Shown: positions 25,999-37,600 of the stretch, piece after piece
Numbering within the stretch: position 1 is the first letter of the stretch
How the letters are laid out: each line of letters opens with the position of its first letter
DNA from: Monoplex corrugatus
Taxonomy: Eukaryota; Mollusca; Gastropoda; Littorinimorpha; Ranellidae
Assembly: GCA_030674185.1 (NCBI GenBank)
Contig: JAPXFY010000146.1
Span: 1-64,000, forward strand
DNA length: 64,000 nt
Reading direction: 5' to 3'
Notes under the pieces: model-generated
Told to the model about the DNA's origin: nothing
What the model saw: the letters and a program-made list of their open reading frames with translations, nothing else
Database searches by the model: none
Translations under genes and position numbers: made by a program

Positions 25999-26711
25999 TT
26001 ATTTTGGAATAATTTCAGGAGAGCTGTCTTTCATCCTGATGTTTTTGTCAGTTATGGTTATGATGATAGGTAGGTGATCGCTTCCCAAAGTGTCTCTGTG
26101 AGTTTCCCAGGTACAGGATGGTACTAATTCTGGTGAGATTAGAGACAAATCGATGGCTGTCGCCCTGTGTTTGGAAACATCAGGGATCCTAGTGACACTA
26201 CCATCATTTAGAAGGTAAAGCGAACTATCAACGATATTTTCTACCAAACGATTGCTCGTAACAGTAGAACAGTTCTTTTCCCAAAATGGGGAGTGGGAAT
26301 TAAAGTCTCCACCTATTAGCCATTTACCACGCTGCTGATCTTGGATCGTGCGCAGCCATTCTGTGTTGTGGTCATTTGGACCTGTTGGTAGGTAGACTGA
26401 CAAAACGTTAATGTTTAAAGAATTGCTTAATTGGACAGTGGCAGCACAAGCGTGCAAATCTTCGCTTGATTTCAAAACTGGGTAAGTAAGTAAGCAGTAT
26501 TGTAACTCTTTGAGTATATATATCGCGGTGATACCTTCTTCCCGTGATTCCCACATTCATAGACTGGAGGATAATAATAATTGGGGAAATTGGGAAGCTT
26601 GGTAGCGACAACATTCATCGACTGTAGAATCAAAATTTCACACCTATTTGATGTCAGGAAATGCTCCAAGTAAGCCGAATTGGTGGAAAGGGATCTACAA
26701 TTCCATTGCAA
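25999..26711 (-). pseudogene. I-like LINE: apurinic-type endonuclease domain, frameshifted
   Basis: Frames 26472-26711 and 25999-26556 together hold an exonuclease-endonuclease-phosphatase domain. MQWNCRSLSTN is the N-terminal Asn motif, IGGDFNSHSPFW the Asp-x-Asn catalytic motif and LGSDHLPIIITI the terminal Ser-Asp-His motif. A frameshift lies near 26540, where CATTCATAGACTGGAGG-type sequence is also locally repeated. The domain would nick chromosomal DNA to prime reverse transcription. Confidence 0.8.
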
Positions 26712-26730
26712 AAACTTTACTTGGGATTGT

Positions 26731-27351
26731 TATCGCATTGCTGATATTGGTTAATCTCCAACTTTCTATTAACTGTTATTTATGGTCGATGATAATGAAT
26801 ACTTTGATTTTCTGTGTCCAGGAGAACTGGACAGAAAGAAAATTACGTAATTACTTAGACTACGAAGTAAAGAAAGCAAAATTGTAGCAAAATCAATAAA
26901 AAGAAAATTACATAGTCCAACGTACGAATAACTTATAAAGGTGATAATAGATTACAAGGGATAACAAATAACCAAAAATCAAAATAATGGCATACACGTC
27001 TTCAAATGTACAGAGTGTATAGTCTGACCGAGTCTTGATAGTCGGACTAAAACCTAGTTATTGTATACTTTCAGCAGAAGAAATGTCAGAGATGACGAGG
27101 AAAAAGTCCTGTGACATGAACATTAAGTATTGTATATGTAATACTGTTACTTCAAAAGATATTATACGGCCACCATGGTGTGTAGTTGTCAAAAAGGTGG
27201 TACTGTCCTTTGGAGAATCTGGAAGGGTGTAGCTGTGATGATCTTGATCTTGATGTTCTCCTTGGAGTCTCCCAAAACAAGTCTCGAATGTGTCTTCCAA
27301 CATTTCCTGCAATGATGCTACTTCCTCTGGTGGTGGGGTGAATGTCGTATA

Positions 27352-27353
<2 letters not shown>
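26731..27353. other. AT-rich unique DNA
   Basis: Only short frames are present, none with recognisable domains. It could hold remains of the LINE 5' region, but I cannot show this. Confidence 0.35.
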
Positions 27354-27435
<82 letters not shown>

Positions 27436-27436
27436 G
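27354..27436. repeat. (TG)n microsatellite
   Basis: About 40 uninterrupted TG dinucleotides followed by a T run. Confidence 0.97.
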
Positions 27437-27592
27437 TTGTTTTTTTTAGTAGGAGGGGATAACTTAATAATTGTTACAAATAAAGTGCACCCAAAATGCT
27501 ATCTTGCCCCGTAAAGGCTTTTAACATTTTGACGGAAATGTTTTCTAAGGAAATGTGACTGTCCGAATCATCTTACCTGTATGTCAGCAAGT

Positions 27593-27606
27593 GGTGTCCA
27601 TGTTTT
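27593..27606 (+). repeat. Target-site duplication, left copy (14 bp)
   Basis: GGTGTCCATGTTTT here is repeated exactly at 28995-29008, flanking the family-B element. Confidence 0.88.
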
Positions 27607-28994
27607 GGTATCCAAGGTTGTCATAGCCATTGTCTATAAAATGCCCCTCACGGCGCGCGTCTCCAATAGCCTCTGACAACTAAGTCCAGCTCCTAGCCTG
27701 CTCGTGTGGCTTAGATATAAGCCCGGCGGAACTGCTACTACTGATAGGAGAAGGGGTGAAGGCGGGTTACTGGCGCCTGAAAACCAGTGCTTTGGATAGA
27801 TGGGGCTCATCAGTCTGGGAAGACAGCTCATCTAAGAGAAGGAAAACTCTGATTTCAAACCTCCGCTGCCTTGCGGCCATACCCACTCATAGGAAATGCT
27901 TCGGGAGTCAACCCTGAGGAAAAATCCGGAGTCGGAGTCCCTAAGGCAGTTCGCTGTTGTCTACAACCTCGTTCTGGCAACTCCTGCGTCGCCCCTGGTA
28001 CCAGGCGTTCAGGCCTCCGTCTTTCCCCTGGATTCTACTAGTGGCGAGGAGAGGGGGGATCTGCTGCATGGGCAATAGCTCGTCCTCCATATTCACTTGC
28101 CCAGGCCTGCACCTGGAGAGGTCACTCCAGCTTAGGCCAGGGCTGTGAAGAACCACCATCTCTACACATTGGAGACTACGATCTCAATACTGTCCACCAA
28201 GTTCAGTACTTGGGGTCCACCATAAGTGACAACCTCTCTCTGGACGCTGAAATCGGTGCCAGAATTGCAAAGGCCTCATCTGTTATGGCTAAACTGAACA
28301 AGCGGGTCTGGTCCAACAGCAGTCTCACTGCGAACACCAAAATGCAGGTGTACAGAGCATGTGTGTTGAGCACACTACTCTACTCAAGTGAAGCCTGGAC
28401 CACATACGCCAGCCAAGAAAAGAGGCTCAACATTTTCCATCTCCGCTGCTTGCGACGCATCCTCGGCATCCAATGGCAAGACAAGGTGACCAACACAGAG
28501 GCCCTCCGTCGTGCGGGCTTACAGGCCATCTTTGCCCTTCTAAGCCAACGCCGACTACGCTGGCTTGGCCAAGTGCGTCGAATGGAGGATGGACGCATAC
28601 CAAAAGACGTTCTCTACGGCGAACTGGCAAACCGGAAGCGAACTCCAGGACGCCCACAGCTACGCTTTGTAGACGCATGCAAAAGGGACCTTAGAAGCTC
28701 AGGGATTGACTCTTGGGAGACTCTGGCGGAAGACAGGGCAGCGTGGCGGACAGCCGTTCAGCAAGGCGTTGTGAATGCGGAGAGGAGGAGAGCAAAAAGC
28801 GCAGATGAGAAAAGGGCTCTTCGCAAGCAACGTTCCAGAAACCAGACAATAACGACTCAGTTTGTCTGTGGCAGATGTGACGATTGCCACTCAAGAATCG
28901 GCCTGCACAGCCACAGCAGAAAGTGCACGTCATGACCACAACGCCTCCCGGTGCAGACTATCATCTCCTGAGATGTAAAGAGGCCGACGACGAC
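27607..28994 (+). mobile_element. Internally deleted family-B LINE with intact ends
   Basis: A 1388-bp unit is flanked by a perfect 14-bp target-site duplication. Its right part (28131-28994) is the same family-B 3' region as 8824-9686, ending AAGAGGCCGACGACGAC. Its left ~525 bp is unrelated to that copy and looks like the element's 5' untranslated leader. The join at about 28131 (CTTAGGCCAG) skips the endonuclease and nearly all of the RT. The duplication spans both ends, so the deletion probably existed in the transposed RNA and the unit moved as a non-autonomous element. A deletion after insertion would leave the same flanks and cannot be excluded. Confidence 0.82.
28132..28935 (+). pseudogene. 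Family-B LINE C-terminal coding remnant with zinc-finger-like end
   Basis: The frame is open from about 28132 through 28935 and encodes the post-RT region: VQYLGSTI, LYSSEAWTTYASQEKRL, FHLRCLRRILGIQWQDKV, QRRLRWLGQVRRMEDG and RTPGRPQLRFVDACKRDL. It ends in a cysteine/histidine cluster (FVCGRCDDCHSRIGLHSHSR then KC). No RT catalytic motif remains, so it cannot reverse-transcribe. Unlike the first copy at 8.7-9.7 kb, the C-terminus here is unbroken, which defines the family's true carboxy end. The zinc-finger-like tail may bind nucleic acid. I did not recognise the clade with certainty. Confidence 0.78.
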
Positions 28995-29008
28995 GGTGTC
29001 CATGTTTT
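28995..29008 (+). repeat. Target-site duplication, right copy (14 bp)
   Basis: Exact repeat of 27593-27606. Confidence 0.88.
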
Positions 29009-29189
29009 ACACTCTTAGAGCAATGTGGAGATTTCCTGTGATTTGTAGTTAGTGACCCCCCCCCCCCCCCACAAACACATATACACGCACACACACAGTT
29101 GGTTAGTTATATATTTATCTATTTATTTGTTTTATTCATTTTATTTATTTATTCATTCATTTACTTATTTATTTATTTTCAGTTCTTTT

Positions 29190-29368
29190 TTAAACATTTT
29201 CTTTCGTCTAAAAGCACATATGTGAATAGACGTTAAAAGAAATAACGAACGAACACACACACACACAGAGTTGGTTAGTTAGTTCTGCATTTATTTATTC
29301 ATTTATTTTCCTTTTCATTTTCTTTCGTCTGAAAGCATATTTGTGAATAGACGTTAAAAGAAATAACG

Positions 29369-29400
<32 letters not shown>
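29190..29400 (+). mobile_element. Two tandem SINE-like 3' tails
   Basis: Two copies about 130 bp apart contain TTTTCTTTCGTCTAAAAGCA then CATATGTGAATAGACGTTAA and AAGAAATAACGAACGAAC (29197-29254 and about 29320-29372), each followed by (CA)n. The CGTCTA...TAGACG arms form a stem with an inner CACATATGTG palindrome in the first copy. The same stem-loop, GTTAAA and CGAACGAAC layout ends the I-like LINE at 23161-23210. I see no tRNA-like head, so these are tails only. Confidence 0.62.
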
Positions 29401-29401
<1 letters not shown>

Positions 29402-29538
29402 CACAACACAACACACAGAAAAACAAACAAATACAAACTGAAGGCGTCTTTGTTATAACAAAACAAAACAAGTACAAATAAATTTTCTGCCCAATGAATA
29501 TGATTGCTATTTGCTTGAATGCGGACAGCCACTATGAT

Positions 29539-29789
29539 TTAACCCTTTGATTCCTGCACCCTGGCCACCAGCATCCTGCATGGTCAACCATGCCACCAAA
29601 GCAATAACTTCACCCTTTGATTCCCTTACCCTATCCACCAGCATCCTGCATGGTCAACCATGCCACCAAAGCAATAACTTCACCCTTTGATTCCCTTACC
29701 CTATCCTGCAGGAAGCTGGTGGGTAGGGTAAGGGAGTCAAAGGGTGAAATTTTTCACTTGGTGGATACGGTGCGGTAGTCAAAGGAATA
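29539..29789. mobile_element. MITE-C copy 1 (TTAA-type palindromic element)
   Basis: Starts TTAACCCTTTGATTCC and ends with AGTCAAAGG. Its internal inverted repeat centres on CCTGCAGG-like sequence near 29710. A ~69-bp internal segment (CCACCAGCATCCTGCATGGT...) is tandemly duplicated. The family is described under 43118-43310. Confidence 0.7.
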
Positions 29790-30071
29790 AATTGCAGCTA
29801 GTTGCTTTTAGTTAGTGATGAAACCGATACTGCTGCACTGCTCATGTCCTTGTGTGACTTCTCATTGCTGTTGTAACTGTGATGTGTATCTATTTTGTGG
29901 TGGTTTTGTAAAATTAACAATTTGTGTAAACGAACAATGTATTTGTAAAGACAAAACGCATATGGCACATCACTGAATCCGGAAGCGTGGAAAATTGATT
30001 TCTAGATTTTATTATTATACCAGAATCCGAGATCGATCTATATTACATTTTCAGATAGGACAGTGTGCGTT
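29790..30071. other. Unassigned DNA
   Basis: Nothing recognisable. Confidence 0.3.
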
Positions 30072-30253
30072 TTTAGTTTGTTTTAGTTTCTCAAGATATC
30101 TCCGCGCTCGGAACTAATTCCATATGCACTTACCGTCACATGTGCCATGTGTATGGTGATCATGGCATAAGCCTTAAGCCTGCACATAAACCCATGATCT
30201 GGCCAGGTCCTGAGGACTTACCTAGATTACGTTTTACCTAGTCTATGTTGTAC
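30072..30253 (+). repeat. Dispersed repeat G, copy 1
   Basis: About 180 bp that recurs in opposite orientation at 52795-52980. Shared words include GCGCTCGGA, ATTCCATATGCACT, GCCTTAAGCCTGCAC, TAAACCCATGA and TTTTACCTAGTCTAT. It looks like a SINE or MITE core. No TIRs or target-site duplications are evident. Confidence 0.6.
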
Positions 30254-30550
30254 TGGTATGTGGGGCCATGATGGACAAAGCCACGCGGCAGGGTACATGA
30301 TGATGATTGTATCAGACTATCACTGGAATAGTCTTGGTTACATGTAAATGACGTGTATCAAATAGAAGGTACGTGCAGACAAGCATATATATTTCACGTC
30401 ACCGAGTTTAGAAGACTGACGGTGACCAGTTTGACGGGGGCGTCAAGGTAAGACAGGGAGCAGTCTTCACGACACAGATGGTCCCGTCTGTCTTCATAAA
30501 ATCCCCACGGTTTTTTTTTTTTTACCAGCGTTACAAGTAGCACTACACTG

Positions 30551-30657
30551 TTGTATTGTATTGTATTGTATTGTATTGTAAGACCATGAAGACCTGTAAG
30601 TTTTAAGACCATAAAGACCTGTAAGTTTTAAGACCATGGAGACCTGTGAGGTTTAAG
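30551..30657. repeat. TTGTA pentanucleotide run and 26-bp triplicate
   Basis: About six TTGTA units are followed by three copies of a 26-bp unit, AGACCATAAAGACCTGTAAG plus TTTTAA, with few differences. Confidence 0.85.
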
Positions 30658-30852
30658 GACAAACAACTACCCTGGATGTATCCATGCAGCATCCAGAAGT
30701 TACGGTGCCTGACGGAAATCGCGTGGCAGCACAAACAGGAGATACGCCGTTGCTCTGGATCCGACCAATGCACAGGGTAAATTGTGCAGATTCCAAGGGT
30801 GTGCAGATTTGGATGGAGCGCGTATGGAATTGCCTGACGAATCCCTCCTATC

Positions 30853-31184
30853 ATTATCATCATCATCATGTGTCCTACCGCATGGCGTTGGCGATTATGG
30901 CCCTCCATACGGCTCTATCCCTTTTCGCTGCAAGTATATCTCCCACCCTCTCTCTCTTCAGCCACTCTGCAAGTCCGTCCAATGTCCACCCTGGGTCAAC
31001 CAGGTGTTCTCCCTACAACTTCCCTATTGTGACCAAGTGCTCTAATCTCTCTTGCCTCATAGAATGTGTTATAAATGTTGCTCGTCCTTTCCTCATCTTC
31101 ATTAATGTTCGTCTTGTGTCTGCCTCCAAGACTGTCTCGTTTGTTTTCTTTGCTGTCCATGGAACTCAATATTCTTTTTAGAAT
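30853..31184 (-). pseudogene. RTE-A LINE 3' fragment (5'-truncated)
   Basis: On the minus strand this encodes the extreme C-terminus of the RTE-A family and ends in a (TGA)n tail seen as (TCA)n at about 30853-30870. The plus-strand sequence parallels 54318-54660: GCATGGCGTTGGCGATTATG, then TATCTCCCACCCTCTCTCTC and GCCACTCTGCAAGTCCGTCC. Homology stops near 31184. It contains the single-copy version of the 28-bp sequence that is amplified at 7097-8210, so it serves as the unexpanded reference. Frames are broken by small indels. Confidence 0.78.
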
Positions 31185-31502
31185 CCACATTTAAACTTAA
31201 AAAATCTATCTTACCGCTATGATACACATTTTCTATAATTGTGACCCTTCAAATTATTCAATTAAATTTAACTTAATTTATATATGTTTCTGTCTTGTCT
31301 GGTTGCATGTACGCGTTGATTCTTTTTTCGTGTTTTTTTTCTGGTTCCTCTTTGCTTGAACGCGGGCGGTCACACTTTTGGACTTCTGACAAAGGATTGG
31401 TTAAAGTCTATATACTTGTAAGCCTACTTGTAAAACTTCAATGAAAGCTGATCACAATACGATCATAAGGAAATCATGCATGAAGTTTCTCACGTTTATA
31501 TC
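31185..31502. other. AT-rich DNA without recognised feature
   Basis: No open frame of note and no repeat seen. Confidence 0.35.
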
Positions 31503-31808
31503 TACACGCCTCCAATCTCCATCACACGCCTCCAATCTCCATCACACGCCTCCAATCTCCATCACACGCCTCCAATCTCCATCACACGCCTCCAATCTCC
31601 ATCACACGCCTCCAATCTCCATCACACGCCTCCAATCTCCATCACACACCTCCAATCTCCAACACACGCCTCCAATCTCCAACACACGCCTCCAATCTCC
31701 ATCACACGCCTCCAATCTCCATCACACGCCTCCAATCTCCATCACACGCCTCCAATCTCCATCACACGCCTCCAATCTCCATCACACACCTCCAATCTCC
31801 AACACACG
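31503..31808. repeat. 20-bp minisatellite, ~15 copies
   Basis: The unit is CCTCCAATCTCCATCACACG with rare AACACACG and ATCACACACC variants. Extremely homogeneous. The forward frames covering it (31441-31869, 31476-31961) are repeat artefacts. Confidence 0.95.
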
Positions 31809-31998
31809 CCCCAGAATACTGGACAGGCCAATTCAAACTCCAGTTGGACCACTCATCCAATTTGTTTAAAGGTTAGCCTATTAACAACCAGTAAATCGAT
31901 TAGATCAACGCACACACACACACACACGCACGCAGGCACACGCCATGTTGCAATTTCATAAACTCACATTAGAAAAAGAACAAGAACACATTTGCATT

Positions 31999-32889
31999 AA
32001 TAGCAAGAAACACGAGGGTAGGGGTAAATAGCAAGAAACACGAGGGTAGGGGTAAATAGCAAGAAACACGAGGGTAGGGGTAAATAGCAAGAAACACGAG
32101 GGTAGGGGTAAATAGCAAGAAACACGAGGGTAGGGGTAAATAGCAAGAAACACGAGGGTAGGGGTAAATAGCAAGAAACACGAGGGTAGGGGTAAATAGC
32201 AAGAAACACGAGGGTAGGGGTAAATAGCAAGAAACACGAGGGTAGGGGTAAATAGCAAGAAACACCAGGGTAGGGGTAAATAGCAAGAAACACGAGGGTA
32301 GGGGTAAATAGCAAGAAACACGAGGGTAGGGGTAAATAGCAAGAAACACCAGGGTAGGGTTAAATAGCAAGAAACACGAGGGTAGGGGTAAATAGCAAGA
32401 AACACGAGGATATGGGTAAATAGCAAGAAACACGAGGGTAGGGTTAAATAGCAAGAAACACGAGGGTAGGGGTAAATAGCAAGAAACACGAGGGTAGGGG
32501 TAAATAGCAAGAAACAAGGGTAGGGGTAAATAGCAAGAAACAAGGGTAGGGGTAAATAGCAAGAAACAAGGGTAGGGGTAAATAGCAAGAAACACGAGGG
32601 TAGGGGTAAATAGCAAGAAACACCAGGGTAGGGGTAAATAGCAAGAAACACGAGGGTAGGGGTAAATAGCAAGAAACACCAGGGTAGGGGTAAACAGCAA
32701 GAAACACAAGGGTAGGGGTAAATAGCAAGAAACACCAGGGTAGGGGTAAATAGCAAGAAACACGAGGGTAGGGGTAAATAGCAAGAAACACAAGGGTAGG
32801 GGTAAATAGCAAGAAACACCAGGGTAGGGGTAAATAGCAAGAAACACGAGGGTAGGGGTAAATAGCAAGAAACACAAGGGTAGGGGTAT
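31999..32889. repeat. 28-bp minisatellite, ~32 copies
   Basis: The unit is ATAGCAAGAAACACGAGGGT plus AGGGGTAA. Variants include ACCAGGG, ACAAGGG and a 3-bp-shorter ACAAGGG form. All minus frames are open through the array, giving spurious Tyr/Pro/Cys/Leu-rich proteins. Confidence 0.95.
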
Positions 32890-33046
32890 CTCACGGATAA
32901 AACTCGAAAGACAACACGCAGTCTAGATCTTCACTCGACAAAATACTTTTATTACTACCGTCAATACATGTACACACAATTATCTTCCCCCAAACAATAA
33001 TTCATCTGGACTTGGACAGCCCTCTCCCTCACACACTTATCTTTGT

Positions 33047-33214
33047 TTAAACCTTTGGCTCCCTTACCCTATCCACTAGCTGCAAAAACTTTGTGACTCC
33101 TTCATCCAACCCTGCTTCTTGCAGGAAGCTAGTGGATAGGGCGAGAATCAAAGGGTTAAGTTTTTGTTTCGCTAGCATGGTTGGCAATGCACGATTCTGG
33201 TGCGGGAGTCAAAG
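33047..33214. mobile_element. MITE-C copy 2
   Basis: Begins TTAAACCTTTGGCTCCCTTA and ends GGTGCGGGAGTCAAAG, with a central inverted repeat (CTAGCTGC / GGAAGCTAGTGGATAGGG). The right TTAA has been lost. Diverged relative to the 43-48 kb copies. Confidence 0.65.
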
Positions 33215-34468
33215 TCCAGCTGACTCAGTAGAGCATATCAGAGCTATAACCGTTTCAAAACACACAATTCAACAGGAAATACAAACGTTTAAGTGCACAT
33301 ATCAATGCATTCGCGCACATAATCTAAGGACATGCCCCCGGCGTTGACCACTCCGTCCGATTTATCGCACAGGGGAGATTTAAAAAACACCTGAATACAA
33401 ATATTCGCATACTTAAGGGCACCAAAACAAAGACATAAATTACCTAAAATTGCTTCCGCATATCTCACCTCCCTAGAGCCAAAAATGCACTTTATTGTTT
33501 AAAGCCCAGCCAACTGCGCAGAGCCATGTCAGGGCTATAACCGCTTCAAAACAAAACTTCAACAAAAAAAAAAAAATTAAGTACACATCAATGCATTCGC
33601 GCACATAATCTTAAGTACATGCCCTCGGTGTAGGACCATTCCGTCCGATTTATCGCACAGGGGAGATTTAAAAAACACCTGAATACAAATATAAGCATAC
33701 ATAAGGACACCAAAACATTACAGGCATAAATTACCTAAAATTGCTTCACATATCTCACCTCCTTAGAGCCAAAAAATACACTTAATACGTGTACCCAATC
33801 AGCAATCCGAAGAAAAAGTACGTAAGACAATGGAAAAAATACAGGTGAATGGACCATTAAGGCAGAAAAGTAGAAATGACAGAAAGCAAGGCAACAGGGC
33901 AGAAACAAAGACAAAAGGAAATTTCTAGCGCAGAATTTCCAGAAGGTGGGGATACTATTTATAATGAAAGAGCCCCCGGCAACCCAACGGGGGAGCAGAG
34001 GGGAATAAAAAATATACGTGAACACAAATTTAAACTATAAGGGCACTAAACCAAAAATAGACCTGTACTTGGAATTGCTTCCACATAGCTCATTGTACCA
34101 GAGCCAAAACATGAATTTAATACATATACCCAATAATCAATTCTAAGATAAAGTACAGGAGACTTGATCGAACGCGTACAGATGAAGGACCTGCAAGGCA
34201 GTAAATGATGGGAAGAAATGACAGAAAGCAAAGGTGGAAGACAAAAACAGAGCGACAGAAAAGATGGCATTTCTAGCACACAATTTCCAGAAGATGGGTA
34301 TACTATTTATACTGAAAGAAACCCCCGGCATCCTCAAAATGGCATTTTTGTTTGTTTTTAACGAATAAATTTTAAACCAGTCTGTCCTTGCCAAGCAACC
34401 GTAAATCTACATTCACACACAATAGAGCCTTCATTAGAAAATGCACACACACCGTACTCGCCGGCCCC
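33215..34468. repeat. Tandem/duplicated block F (~290-bp and ~340-bp units)
   Basis: The sequence (A)AGCCCAGCCNACTGCGCAG followed by AGCCAT(A/G)TCAGGGCTATAACC recurs at about 33215, 33503, 49842, 50630 and 50928. The segment with ACAGAAAGCAAGGCAACAGG and AATTTCCAGAAGGTGGGGAT recurs at about 33870, 34215 and 50215. The region is a mosaic of these diverged units. The short minus frames here (33735-34025, 34046-34279, 34143-34394) are shadows. Confidence 0.6.
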
Positions 34469-34545
34469 AATAATAATAATAATAATAATATATTTTATTT
34501 ATATAGCGCAAAATCTTGATAAAATCAAATCTAAGCGCTGAGCGT
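34469..34545 (-). mobile_element. Solo L2/CR1-like 3' tail
   Basis: (AAT)n followed by ATTTATATAGCGCAAAATCT and TGATAAAATCAAATCTAAGCGC matches the terminal sequence of the full LINE copies at 34676 and 39441. It is a severely 5'-truncated insertion next to a larger copy. Confidence 0.65.
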
Positions 34546-34675
34546 ATACATGCATACATACATATGAGCGTATACATGCATACATATTTACATACATAAA
34601 TCTAAGCTGAGCGTATACATGCATACATACATACATAAATCTAAGCGTATACATACATACACATACGTACGCACA

Positions 34676-37600
34676 TAATAATTACAATATTTATATAGCG
34701 CAAAATCTCGACAAAATCAAATCCAAGCGCCGAAAAGACACACACGCACGCACGCACACACACGAATGGCCACAAATGGGGAGAAAAGAATAAAAGCAAG
34801 AATAAAACCAATGGAAAACCAATGGAAAACCACAGAGAGCACATCATATGCAATTATATATTAAAACAAAATGATTCCCCTCCGAGCGGAGACAGGCTGC
34901 AGAGGGGGGTTGACTGAGGTTAGGATTTTATGCAGAGGAGAAAAGGTGAGTTTTGAGAGCGGACTTGAATGACGCAAAAGTAGGTTGCTGACGGACTGAG
35001 AGAGGAAGTTTGTTCCAGGAGAGTGGACCAGAAACAGAGAAGGCTCGTGGACCATAGGTATTGAGCTTAGTGCGTGGAAAGCGAAAAGTCAGAGGATCGG
35101 AGGCAGAGCGGAGGGTACGTGAGGGAACACAGATCTCAAGTAGGCTTGACAGGTAATCGGGGGGGGGGGGGGGGGGGCTGGCTGCGTTATTGAGGCTTTT
35201 GTAGCACATGGTGTCTAGTTTGTACTGTATGCGCTTTGATACAGGGAGCCAGTGAAGTTGTGCCAGGAGAGGAGATATGTGGTCAGCTTTTTTCTTTTTG
35301 AGTACAAGGCGTACAGCATTGTTTTGAATGCGCTGTAGGATGTGAATGGTGGAGGCAGGAAGACTAGACAAGAGTGAATTGCAATAGTCAATGCGAGACA
35401 TTATGAAGGAGAGAACGAGTTTTGCAGTTGTTTCGACAGAGAGATACTTCCTGATCAGGCTTATATGATGGAGATGATAGTAGCAAGATCTGGCAGTTTG
35501 AGAAACAAAGTTGTTCATGGACAGGGTAGAGTCAATGCAGACACCAAGGTTTTTAGCTGAATCAGAAATTGGGACTGATGTGTTACATAATGGGAGAGAA
35601 AGAGGAGACAGCTGGAAAAGTTTCTGACGGGTGCCAATGAGGATAGCTTCTGTCTTGTCGTCATTAAGCTGAAGTCTATTGTGTGTCATCCAGTTCTTAA
35701 TGTCCGAGTAACACTCAGTGGTGTGTGAGTCAACAGGCGCTGTATATTATCAGGTGAGTCACTGTCTTGAAGTTGGGTGTCATCAGCATAGAAGTGGTGT
35801 TTTATAGAGTGGGAGTTGATGATGGTGGACAGGGGGGAGGTATAAAGAGTGAAAAGAACAGGGCCAAGGACAGATCCTTGTGGAACACCACAGGTCAGGT
35901 ATGCAGGTTGAGAGTAAGTGCCATTGATGAGAACAGTTTGTTTTCCGTTTGATAAATACGAAGTGAAAAAGGAGAGAGCAATGTCAGAGATGCCAAAAGT
36001 ATGATGAAGTCTAGAAAGGAGAATACCATGGTCAATGGTATCGAAGGCTGCAGACAGATCAAGGAGTGTGAGGAGAGAGACTTTGCCAGTATCAGTTGCA
36101 AGGAGATTGTTGAGAATGTGTAGTAGGGCAGTTTCAGTGCTATGGCACTGGCGGTAGGCTGACTGGAAAGGATTGAGGAGATTGTTGGCAGACAGGTGAG
36201 AGTTCAGCTGGTTGAGGACAACTTTTTCAAGGAGTTTTGACAAGAAAGAGATTAGAGATAGGCCTGTAATTTTTCAGTTCATTTGGGTCTAAATTGTGTT
36301 TCTTGAGGAGAGGGTGAACAATAGCAGACTTGAAAGAATCTGGGATAGTTCCAGTTTGAAAAGAAGTGTTGATGATGTCAGTGATGAATGGGAGGAGAGT
36401 AGGGAGACAGTCGGAGTAGAGAGAACCTGGAAGAGGATCCAGTTCGCAGGTTTTGAACGACATGGATGTGATTGTGTTGAAAATTTCTTCTTGTGAGACT
36501 GGGGTAAAAGTAGTGAGAGGTGTGCCAGAGAAGGAAGGGTCAGGTGGGCATGGTTGACAGGGTGTCCTGTCAAGCCTGTCACTAAGAGTTTGTATTTTGG
36601 TGGTGAAATACTTGGAGAATACAGATGGGAGTTCATTTGCATGTTTTGTTGGGAGAGGTAAGTCTTTTCGTGTGCCAAGGAGATGATTCATGGTTGTAGA
36701 GAGTTCTTTTGAAGAAGAGGCATTCAGGATTTTGGTTTGGAAATAGCTTGTTTTTGCAGATGCAATGAGGGTGGATACTTTTGTTTTAGAGGCTTGGAAA
36801 AGTTGCCTGTGTACAGCGAGTTTGGATTTGCGCCAGCGGCGCTCTGCTCTGCGGCGGGCACGTTTTGCACAGGCAATCTCATGAGTGAGCCAGGGGGTAG
36901 GGGGGCGGTCAGGTAAAAGACGGGTTGTGGCTGGAGCATGAGTGTCCAGAAGATGGTGGAGAGTAGTATAGAATTCATCGGCAAGGTTATGTGACTTTTC
37001 AGAAAGGAGACGGGAGGCATCAGATGAAAATGTGGAGAGGTCGATAGATTTGAGATTGCGTCGAGTCACTGTGCGCGTGGTACGGGAAGGAGGAGAAATG
37101 TCGAGAGAACAGAGAATTGCAGAGTGGTCAGATGGAAGGGCTGAAGTTAGACGGGTAGAAAGAACTAAGCAGTTGTTAGTAGCTGAATTGTGGTGATCAC
37201 GAGAAATGATCCAGTCAAGAATGTGACCTTTTTGATGGGTTGGTTCAGAAATGTGTCGAGTCATATTGTGATTGGACAGAGAGTTGATGATATGTCTTGT
37301 GTCATAACGGTGAGTGTTGTCATAGTGGACATTGATGTCACCTAGAATGATGAGATTTCCAGGTAAGAGGCAGTAGTGGTCAAGCAGTTGGTCAAAGTCA
37401 GAGAGAAACGTGGATGTGGCGAGTTTGTTGGCAGAGCTAGGTGGAGGTCGATAGACACAGGAGAAGGTGATGGGGTGAGGGGTGGATTGGAAGGATACTT
37501 CAACGTGCTCGAAAGAAGGATGGGAGAAAGGCAGAGACTGCGAGAAAGATAGGCGGGAATGGAGTGAGTCGTTGTAGAGGATGGCGATACCGCCACCTCG

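Larger units (their letters stand above)
23161..26730 (-). mobile_element. Decayed I-like non-LTR retrotransposon
   Basis: Reading the minus strand, the element runs from an endonuclease start near 26711 through RT, an RNase H remnant and a zinc-knuckle to a 3' end at 23161. Its final sense sequence carries a stem-loop (23182-23210, CGTCT...AGACG) followed by GTTAAATCAAGCAACGAACGAA. The RNase H start motif plus terminal cysteine/histidine cluster places it in the I-like group. Several frameshifts and an internal deletion make it inactive. No ORF1 is recognisable upstream, so it is 5'-truncated or its ORF1 is unrecognised. Confidence 0.85.

Noticed and set aside
31999..32889. Telomere-like or G-quadruplex array (GGGTAGGGG)
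   Set aside because: Only two G runs per 28-bp unit with long separations, and the unit is not the TTAGGG repeat. Any quadruplex would be weak.
31956..32894. 300-codon minus-strand frames resembling a hydrophobic multi-pass protein
   Set aside because: Translation of the 28-bp array in all three frames. The hydrophobic pattern is a by-product of the unit.
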